From Burkholderiales bacterium (GTDB taxonomy: Bacteria; Pseudomonadota; Gammaproteobacteria; Burkholderiales; JAHFRG01), in contig DATIXX010000045.1 in assembly GCA_035518095.1 (NCBI GenBank), positions 26,208 through 90,207 of the forward strand: a DNA stretch of 64,000 bases, written 5' to 3'. Of the stretch, positions 57,919-64,000 are shown piece after piece. Both the position numbers and the translations under genes were made by a program. Every line of letters begins with the position of its first letter. The stretch's first letter is position 1. The notes beneath the pieces are model-generated. The model ran no database searches, was not told where the DNA came from, and saw nothing but the letters and a program-made list of their open reading frames with translations.

Positions 57919-58430
57919 TCAGGACCTGGCGTGCTGCCGGCTCACAGCGATCGCAGACGGGTGCGTCAATGTCTGATAGACCACGCAATGCCGCTCCGTC
58001 AGTCGCAAAAGAGTTGCCCACTGTTCATCAGTGGCGTCGGTGTCCAGCGTGAACTGAAGGCGGATGGCCTGGATCCCGACAGGAACCTCCTTTGACATTC
58101 CGAGGGTGCCGCGAAAGTCGAGATCGCCTTCCGCCTGAATAGTGGCATCGCGAAGCTCGATGCCAAGCGCTGTGGCGACCGCGTTCAAGGTGACTCCCGC
58201 GCACGCCACCGGCGCCTCAAGCAGCATGTCTCCGGAACAGGCGCTTAGCCCGGTCTCGCCGGTTGCGGGGTGCAGACCTGCGACCACCAGCGTTTTGCCC
58301 GTCTCAAGCTTGCAGCTGACGCGGTCGCCGAGACGCCCTTGCGCTCGAAGGGTAATGAGCGCAGCTTCCGGCGCTTGCGGTAGTGCTTCTTTAGCGGCGC
58401 TTGTTCGACTCGCAATTCTTCCGCATTCAA
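57919..58430 (-). pseudogene. OsmC-like protein, frameshifted near the N-terminus
   Basis: A TTG at 58430, with GGAG eight bases upstream, starts an OsmC-like N-terminus (MNAEELRVEQAPLKKHYR). After about 19 codons the frame must shift by one missing base near 58375 to continue as APEAALITLRAQGRLG, then GLSACSGDMLLEAPVACAGVT and HCVVYQTLTHP, ending at 57919. The two OsmC redox Cys are in CSGDML and RHCVVYQ. The alternative single-frame reading from 58533 has no OsmC-like N-terminus. OsmC proteins reduce organic peroxides. Confidence 0.72.
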
Positions 58431-58551
58431 GGTGAGTTCTCCGCGGGCTCTTAGTACGGTGCGCGATATCTGCGATTAAACGCGCGGATCGGCGCGAGAA
58501 ACGACGCTTGCGACGCGGCGCCGTCCATTGCACCGCTAGATCGCATAGACG

Positions 58552-59121
58552 CTAAGGGTTGCATCGATACGGGTAATCCATCTGGTTAGCGATTCGGGCA
58601 CGCGCGTCCGAGCCCGCCAATCTTTGCACCACATGCAATCCTGCATCGATAGAGGAGGAAACGCCACCTGCGGTAATGATATCGCCTTCATCGACTACCC
58701 GATCGCGAACCACCATTCCGCAGTAGGGTTCAAGCTCCTTGTAGGCGCTATGATGTGTAGTCGCGCGCCTGCCCACCAAAAAACCTGCCGCACCGAGCAG
58801 AAGCGAGCCGGTGCATACAGATACCTTCAGCGGCACAGACCGAGCAGTTCTCAACCAATCAAGAAAAGAGCGATCGCGCTGCAGCTTTTGCGTGCCGAAT
58901 CCACCGGGCACGAAAAGCATGTCGTAAGAACTGAGGGGTTCGGCGACAATGTCGGCTTCGAACCGAAGCCCGCGATCATCTGCAACTTGCCGAGTCAATG
59001 AGCAGATGCGCCACTCGAAATCGTCCATTATCTGCATCGACTTGAGGCGCGTTACTGGATCATAGAACCCGACAAAGTCGAGAGATGTCATACGCTCAAA
59101 TACTACGAAAGCAGCTTTCAT
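58552..59121 (-). CDS. DJ-1/PfpI family protein (isonitrile hydratase-like)
   Basis: 189 residues. The nucleophile elbow VCTGSLLLGAAG supplies Cys, with FVPGGFG upstream and ATTHHSAYKELEP downstream, the pattern of the GATase1/InhA subgroup. Intact, with ATG start at 59121. Members hydrate isonitriles or act as glyoxalases or chaperones; this one cannot be assigned. It lies upstream of the OsmC gene on the same strand, so both may belong to a stress-response group. Confidence 0.88.
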   Translation of the reverse strand: MKAAFVVFERMTSLDFVGFYDPVTRLKSMQIMDDFEWRICSLTRQVADDRGLRFEADIVAEPLSSYDMLFVPGGFGTQKLQRDRSFLDWLRTARSVPLKVSVCTGSLLLGAAGFLVGRRATTHHSAYKELEPYCGMVVRDRVVDEGDIITAGGVSSSIDAGLHVVQRLAGSDARARIANQMDYPYRCNP

Positions 59122-59779
59122 AAAATCTATCTCCCGCTATCGTGCACGGTCCGACGCTTCGAATCAGTGCCCATATGGAACCATGCCGCCGCAACAGGCA
59201 GACGGTCGTCAATGTGCACGGTATGCGAAGCAATTGTCATTTGGTGTGCCAACCAACACTTCGGTGGCGGTTAGCAAACCGATCAGCAGCATGACAGCGG
59301 ACTTCGTGACCCAGCAGACAAAAATAAAACACGGCGGTGCCTTCGGCCGTTCCGGTTGATGGTGTTGTTGGGCACCTTACAATTTCTTACTGAGAATAGC
59401 CGCCTGATACCGGGCTCGAAGCCGCGAGTCTTTAATTAACGCATGATAATGCAGTTGTCTCCAGCACCACCCATTTTGCGGAGAATTCGGTTGGCGCGTT
59501 TAGCAAATTTTATTTGCTATCCAGATGGAAATACCCACGCTCTTTTCCCGCCTTGCAAAACACCTCGGCCGTCTCCTGGATAGCGTCGTCATAATACTCG
59601 ACCTCCACTTCCGCAAGACCGCTGAAAGCACATTCATTACCGGAAACTTTTGAATGGCGTCAAATGAAGCGTCAATCGCCCCAAGTAAGTCTCCTAGGCG
59701 ACGGGACGCTCCCTCGATCGGGCCCGCTTGGATCAGTGCGCAAAAGGCAATCTACAGTGCCGCCAACAGACGGCCTTTT
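59122..59779. other. 658-base region with a probable gene remnant
   Basis: The DJ-1-proximal 390 bases hold nothing I recognise. The remainder contains the remnant reported at 59510-59751. Confidence 0.4.
59510..59751 (-). pseudogene. unidentified short gene remnant with one frameshift
   Basis: Two minus-strand open segments join with one missing base near 59641. The first reads CALIQAGPIEGASRRLGDLL and onward to IQKFP. The second reads GNECAFSGLAEVEVEYYDD and onward to GYFHLDSK before TAA at 59510-59512. Both segments have protein-like composition, about 80 residues in total. I do not recognise the family. It follows the cupredoxin gene on the same strand. It could be a chance reading. Confidence 0.35.
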
Positions 59780-60172
59780 CTACTCCGCAATCACCACACC
59801 CTGCGCGGTGTCGGAATGGTATTCGCCCATGAATGGATATCGTCCAGGGGCGAGCGGCCTCAGACGTACCTTTCCTGTTCCCCCGCCGACTACGACCTTC
59901 TCGACTTTGAGCGCGTCGGACTCGAATTCTTCGGCGGTCACATCCTCGTTTTTAATTATAAGGCTGGTCGCTTGTCCCGCTGGTACATGAATCTCGGAGG
60001 GCGAGAATTTGTGGTCCTTGATGGTCACCTCGAAGGTCTTGATGTCATCCGCCAGGGAAGGTCCAATCGACCCAAGGGCAAGGGCAAGCCCGAGGAGAAC
60101 GGAGCGCAAGCGAATGCCCGCACCGTACTGCAATAAATGTTCTTCTGGTTGTTTGCATTTCATGATCATCAT
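59780..60172 (-). CDS. EfeO-type cupredoxin domain protein
   Basis: 130 residues. The start could be 60172, 60169 or 60163; GGAGG just upstream does not decide. A hydrophobic signal (SVLLGLALALGSIGPSLADD) precedes one cupredoxin domain (KDHKFSPSEIHVPAG, KNEDVTAEEFESDAL, GRYPFMGEYH). There is no Cys in the domain, so it is not a blue-copper site, and it resembles the cupredoxin part of EfeO, the periplasmic iron-binding component of EfeUOB. The EfeO M75 peptidase domain is absent. It overlaps efeB by 4 bases. Confidence 0.85.
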   Translation of the reverse strand: MMIMKCKQPEEHLLQYGAGIRLRSVLLGLALALGSIGPSLADDIKTFEVTIKDHKFSPSEIHVPAGQATSLIIKNEDVTAEEFESDALKVEKVVVGGGTGKVRLRPLAPGRYPFMGEYHSDTAQGVVIAE

Positions 60173-61545
60173 GCCTCCTCGAACAATCCTTGGGCGACAA
60201 AACCTCCCTTGGAAATACCGCCGGGACAGGCAAAAAGTCCGCCGCCGACATGGGTGACAAACTGGTTCATCATGTCGAACTTCGACAGTTTCTCAAATAT
60301 CTTGATAAATCCAGCCCTGGGGTCACGCTGATAGGCTACAAAAAACAGGCCCGCGTCGTATTCCAGCCCCTGCCGCCAGGGCGGCCAGCGCTCGGCAACG
60401 AAATTGACGCCTTCATTATAAGAGTAAGGCCGTCGTAGAATTTGCGCGCCATCATTGTTCGCCGCAGCAGCGAGCCGCACATGGGAATTTTCCGGAATCA
60501 CCGCATTGCCATCCTTGTCGGTGGCATCGAGATCGAGCGCATCGAATTCTTTTTGTCCGCCGAGCGGGGCACCGGTATATTTGTGCCGGCCAAAGGTCTG
60601 CTCCTGGAACGCAACCTTCATGCGGTCCCAGTGCTCGAGTGCCATACGAATGCGGCGGACGACCACATAGCTTCCTCCGCGCATCCAGTTTGGTCCTTCG
60701 TTGCCAACCCAGACGAAGCGCTCCATCGCAGCGGGGTCGCTCACGGCTGGATTAATCGTTCCGTCCTTGAAACCCATCAGGTTACGCGGCGTCTCTTTAC
60801 CGCCGAAATTCGGGATAAATCCAGTTTGCGCCCAGCGGATCTGCGCCACGTTCGCGGCAAGACGCGCAAGCTGTCGCACGGCATGGAATGTAACTTGTGG
60901 ATCGTCGGCGCAGGCCTGTACTGAGAGATCCCCTCCCGTATCCGTCTGGACAAGCTGGTCGCCGACGAATTTGGGCAAATCAACCAGCGCGTCTGGCCGG
61001 CGCAACGCAAGGCCGTAACGGTCCTTACCATCCTTGACGAACAGTCCCGCTCCGAATCCGAATGTCACGGTGAGGCGCGCTGCCGCCAGCCCCAGCGCTT
61101 CGCCGGAATCCGCTGCCATCGTGCGCGGATCGCGCTTCATGTCGTCATCATAGCCCTTGGTGTTGGCTTCGGAATCGCCGCCGACGGGTGTCAGTCCGTC
61201 GTGAAGCGGTTGAGCCGTTTCGCCCGCCGCCATTCGCGCCGCTGCTGAAGTCCAACTGCGCAGTAACGCGATAACATCCTCGCGTTTGGTGGTGGTAAGG
61301 TCGAACGCCGCGAAATAACTGTGCTGTTGCGCAGGCGTCACGATGCCGCCCTGATGCAAACCCCAAAACGGTTCCAGTTCCTTGCGGTGGGAAATGGCAC
61401 CCGCGGGCTGGGCTTTCGCATCCGCCGTCGCCGGTGCCAAAACACCGGCGCTGAGTCCTGTGCCCGCAGCGGCTACCAGGCGGGCCGTCTTGACAAGGAA
61501 ACCACGACGCGAAGCGAGAAACTTGACAGGGTCCCGCTGCCTCAC
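60169..61545 (-). CDS. efeB: Tat-exported Dyp-type peroxidase EfeB
   Basis: 458 residues. A twin-arginine signal (SRRGFLVKTARLVAAAG) directs folded export. The DyP heme motif GxxDG is GFKDGTINP, and AERWPPWRQGLEYDAGLFF and DPRAGFIKIFEKL match the EfeB C-terminus. EfeB is a periplasmic heme peroxidase of the ferrous-iron uptake system EfeUOB, also proposed to take iron from heme. It overlaps the beta-propeller gene upstream and the cupredoxin gene downstream by 4 bases each. No EfeU permease is in the window. Confidence 0.93.
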   Translation of the reverse strand: MRQRDPVKFLASRRGFLVKTARLVAAAGTGLSAGVLAPATADAKAQPAGAISHRKELEPFWGLHQGGIVTPAQQHSYFAAFDLTTTKREDVIALLRSWTSAAARMAAGETAQPLHDGLTPVGGDSEANTKGYDDDMKRDPRTMAADSGEALGLAAARLTVTFGFGAGLFVKDGKDRYGLALRRPDALVDLPKFVGDQLVQTDTGGDLSVQACADDPQVTFHAVRQLARLAANVAQIRWAQTGFIPNFGGKETPRNLMGFKDGTINPAVSDPAAMERFVWVGNEGPNWMRGGSYVVVRRIRMALEHWDRMKVAFQEQTFGRHKYTGAPLGGQKEFDALDLDATDKDGNAVIPENSHVRLAAAANNDGAQILRRPYSYNEGVNFVAERWPPWRQGLEYDAGLFFVAYQRDPRAGFIKIFEKLSKFDMMNQFVTHVGGGLFACPGGISKGGFVAQGLFEEA

Positions 61546-62708
61546 CGCGTCGCCTCCATCAGCGTGTTTATATCGTCCTCGACGTAATAGAAACCACTGC
61601 CGTCCGGCTTCATCGCGATTCCGAAAAGGTCGCCGTTACCCGGTGGCAACTGGGCTTGGTCGGTATCGATCCATCTGGCGTAGATCTGCTTGCCAGTCGC
61701 GGGATCCACCTCGACTACTTGACCATTCTTGGCATTGGTGACGAGGAGGTGCCCGTTCGGAGCCATGCACATCGCGAGCGGACGTTTCAGCAATCCGTCC
61801 TTGGTCACGGTTCGGCCGGTCCCGGCGCTGGTTGTACGCGTGGTAGCCTCAGGGATCGCCACGATCTGATTGCCGAGCGCATCCGATACGTAAAGTGTCC
61901 CTTCAGGGGCAAGTACCAAACCGGTCGGGCCGATAAGGAAGGCATCCCGATCCGCTCGTTGACCAAAGCCGTTCGCGATCACAGTTTGGTTTACAATCAC
62001 CGGCGGTTTTCCATCGGGAATTGACAGCTCAATGCGTAACACCGTCGCCTTACTCACCGTCACCGGGTAGCCGGTCTGCGGGTCTCGGACTTCGGGGCCG
62101 GGAACATCAAACCCCGCCATGCTGACGAATAAGGTGGCACTCGCCCCGTTGTCGACCACTGCCATATTGCCCCACGGGCCGTTGATGTTCGGACCGGACC
62201 ATGCGTTGGCCAGCTGGCCATTCGAATCGAGTACGAGGAGACAGCCGTCGCCCTTGGTGCGCGTCGTACCGTCGCTGCTAGGCGTACTGCCGACGATCAC
62301 CCATCCTGTTTTGAGCATGGTCATTGCCGTGCCCAAACCCACGCCACCGGGACACTGCGCCAGATGTTGCGCGAGGCTAGCAAATAGCGTTGTCTTTCTG
62401 GTAGTAGGATTGAAGTTGACGATCGTGCCCCCTGTTCCCTGCAGGTTCGATATGTTATTGAAATTTGTCACCAGCACATCATCCTTCTGAATCTTGCCTG
62501 CGGATACCGGAGCTACAACCACGGCGTAGGGGTTAAGGTCACCATTGTCTGTGACCGTCGAGGTCAGCGTGACATGCCGATGAATTGTTTCCAGGAAGCC
62601 CTGCTGCTCGGCTGCCCGCGCGTTGGTCGCGCAAAAGACGAGCATTGCGGTCAATGCCGCTACTGCAGCTCCACGGGGCATCGATACGCGTTGCGCAGCA
62701 AATGGCAT
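61542..62708 (-). CDS. secreted NHL/SMP-30-like beta-propeller protein
   Basis: 388 residues from ATG 62708; a later Met (MPRGAAVAALTAML) is also possible. A signal peptide ends in NARAAE. The body has repeated blades typical of NHL or SMP-30 propellers (ANGFGQRADRDAFLIGPTGL, VLAPEGTLYVSDALGNQI, MCMAPNGHLLVTNAKNGQ). No enzyme motif is visible. It is the first gene of the three-gene operon with efeB and the cupredoxin, so it probably has a periplasmic role in iron or heme handling. The Fur-box-like site lies about 55 bases upstream. Confidence 0.85.
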   Translation of the reverse strand: MPFAAQRVSMPRGAAVAALTAMLVFCATNARAAEQQGFLETIHRHVTLTSTVTDNGDLNPYAVVVAPVSAGKIQKDDVLVTNFNNISNLQGTGGTIVNFNPTTRKTTLFASLAQHLAQCPGGVGLGTAMTMLKTGWVIVGSTPSSDGTTRTKGDGCLLVLDSNGQLANAWSGPNINGPWGNMAVVDNGASATLFVSMAGFDVPGPEVRDPQTGYPVTVSKATVLRIELSIPDGKPPVIVNQTVIANGFGQRADRDAFLIGPTGLVLAPEGTLYVSDALGNQIVAIPEATTRTTSAGTGRTVTKDGLLKRPLAMCMAPNGHLLVTNAKNGQVVEVDPATGKQIYARWIDTDQAQLPPGNGDLFGIAMKPDGSGFYYVEDDINTLMEATR

Positions 62709-62761
62709 GCGTTGGACATCCTTCAATAAGGCTTTGAACCACCATCGATGATAACGTAAAT

Positions 62762-62780
62762 ACGAATGATTATCAATTAG
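62762..62780. promoter_or_regulatory. Fur-box-like operator
   Basis: The 19 bases at 62762-62780 contain TGATTATCA and match the classical Fur consensus at 11 of 19 positions. It sits just upstream of the propeller-efeB-cupredoxin operon, where Fur repression by iron would be expected. Confidence 0.55.
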
Positions 62781-62918
62781 CCTAACCTCGTAGGGCCGAA
62801 AGCATCCGGACAAAAAGCTGAAAAATTGGATTGGTTCCTTGCAGGAAGTGACTGAGCGTCGGTGGTCGCGCGCTCGGCAATCGGTTTGCATGGGGAAAGT
62901 TGTCATAACACGCTCTCG

Positions 62919-64000
62919 TCAGAATTGAATGTTGGTCCGGATGCCGATGACGGCTTCGTTCTTTAACGCGTGATTCGGGTCGTTCGGATTGGCGACGCCG
63001 GCGCCGGGATGAAACACGTACTGAAAGTCAGGCTGGATCTGCCACCAGGGTGTCACTTGATACTGGTAAGTCATTTCGAGGACAGTCTCACTGCCTCGGA
63101 CAGGAGTTAAAGAACCAGTAAAGAATGAAGTGTCGCTGTCCAAGGCGGCAGCTTGGCTGCTCACATGAGCGTAGCTTATGCCGATGCCAAAAGTGTCGTC
63201 GTCGCGGTGCAGGAATGGTTCATGGAACACGATTCCTGCGTTCAAGCTGAAATCGATGAGATTGCGATCGGCCAACGGCGTCCCCATGGCCCGAAGAAAT
63301 ACATTTAGGGTCCGGTCTAGTTCAGTTGCCTGTTGCCAGATCATTTGGTCCACCACGCCGTAAATTGCATAATCGCCGCTGTGGCTTTTTGCTATTCCGG
63401 TGCTGGCCGGATTGACAAGAGATAAACCGGTATTATCGAATTGTTGATCGGCAAAGTCCTTGGTGTCGTACCAGAAGCCAAGTCTGTAGGTGCGCGCTAG
63501 GGGCTCCGATTGATTTGGATAGAGCATGGTCCCGGGCGAGGGATAGGCGTACTGTAACTCCGCAATTGCGAGCGTGCCGTTCCACGGAAACGTCGTGCCT
63601 GACGGGTTTTGCTGCTGTGGATCGCCATTGCCGTTGTTCACCGGGCTGCCACTAAATACGCCTGCAAGGACCGTGAGTGAATCTGTCGGGCGCGCCCGGA
63701 TCCGGACGCCGGGCGCAGATAGCGGATACGCTGGGCCGCCGCCAGGCATATCGGCCGATGGAACCATCGGCCAGCCGAACATGGTGTTGACAAACGCCAA
63801 GGCATTCTCACTGACCATGAATTCCTGATCGAGGCTCTGCTGGCCGACCCTGACGTTGAACCGATCTTCGTTTCCAAACTTTTGCTGATACCAAAGTTCC
63901 CAGAGTCGAGTCGCTGGATCGGCCTCGATGCCGCTCGCGGTTTGTAACGTGAGAAGATTTTGGGTGCTGAGATTTTGGCCGTGGATTTGCAGAGCGCTGG
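62919..64000 (-). CDS. OprB-like carbohydrate porin (5' end outside window)
   Basis: The C-terminal 360 residues of an outer-membrane beta-barrel. The open frame continues to the right edge and includes the segment from 63819 to 64000 (GQNLSTQNLLTLQ, RFNVRVGQQSLDQEF). Alternating hydrophobic strands, aromatic girdles, and C-terminal VIGIRTNIQF ending in Phe mark a porin of the OprB type. It lies upstream of the iron operon on the same strand with 210 bases between, so it may share regulation, but it has its own leader. Confidence 0.85.
   Translation of the reverse strand, partial: SALQIHGQNLSTQNLLTLQTASGIEADPATRLWELWYQQKFGNEDRFNVRVGQQSLDQEFMVSENALAFVNTMFGWPMVPSADMPGGGPAYPLSAPGVRIRARPTDSLTVLAGVFSGSPVNNGNGDPQQQNPSGTTFPWNGTLAIAELQYAYPSPGTMLYPNQSEPLARTYRLGFWYDTKDFADQQFDNTGLSLVNPASTGIAKSHSGDYAIYGVVDQMIWQQATELDRTLNVFLRAMGTPLADRNLIDFSLNAGIVFHEPFLHRDDDTFGIGISYAHVSSQAAALDSDTSFFTGSLTPVRGSETVLEMTYQYQVTPWWQIQPDFQYVFHPGAGVANPNDPNHALKNEAVIGIRTNIQF

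Noticed and set aside
1..64000. CRISPR arrays, insertion sequences, prophage genes
   Set aside because: No regularly spaced repeats, transposase, integrase or phage structural genes were seen.

Overview
The window looks like chromosomal DNA of a betaproteobacterium (Nitrosomonadales/Burkholderiales grade). I infer this from gene content and order, not from a search: recA-recX-alaS, a yhdP-nitrilase-tldD run, glnE, the aat-bpt pair, the DUF1841 and DUF6352 families, waaF and an algC-type phosphomannomutase. Base composition is moderately GC-rich. There is one tRNA gene (Arg, anticodon CCT). I see no rRNA, CRISPR array, insertion sequence, integrase or phage gene.

Layout. 0-9.4 kb: an alpha/beta hydrolase, succinate-semialdehyde dehydrogenase, a membrane histidine kinase followed by a Ser/Thr kinase fused to two receiver domains, a DUF6352 protein and an RhlE-type helicase. 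9.5-17.4 kb: a secreted peroxiredoxin coupled to an MFS transporter, a DCC-lipase maturation factor fusion, tRNA-Arg, a family-9 glycosyltransferase, an AT-richer ArnT-like glycosyltransferase and an exported YqgE-like protein. 17.4-29.9 kb: a candidate small RNA, a Rieske protein beside a SodC-like lipoprotein that has lost most metal ligands, the N-degron transferases Aat and Bpt, a PAP2 protein, PyrD, alanine dehydrogenase, a 1173-residue multi-redox flavoprotein with an RnfB-like ferredoxin, endonuclease III and DUF1841. 30-35 kb: two tandem cytochromes c, cobalamin adenosyltransferase, a BtuF-like binding protein, a lone cyclic-nucleotide-binding protein and a DAHP synthase with an N-terminal regulatory domain. 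35-42.5 kb: a minus-strand run of yhdP, nitrilase, tldD, a cyclase-domain protein and a small lipoprotein. 43-52 kb: glnE, a canonical adenylate cyclase, an ilvE-zinc finger-waaF-NTF2-yheT cluster and algC. 52-57 kb: the recA-recX-alaS-tag operon.

57-64 kb differs in character. HPP and OsmC genes each carry a single-base frameshift, and a third remnant follows a DJ-1/PfpI gene. The window then ends in an iron-linked operon, beta-propeller protein - Tat-exported DyP peroxidase (EfeB) - cupredoxin, with each gene overlapping the next by 4 bases. A Fur-box-like site lies upstream, and an OprB-like porin runs off the right edge.

The observations I would check first are the Fur-type beta-propeller/EfeB/cupredoxin operon without a permease, the metal-site-stripped SodC-like lipoprotein beside a Rieske protein, the kinase-double-receiver fusion, the multi-redox flavoprotein, and the candidate small RNA at about 17.5-17.63 kb.
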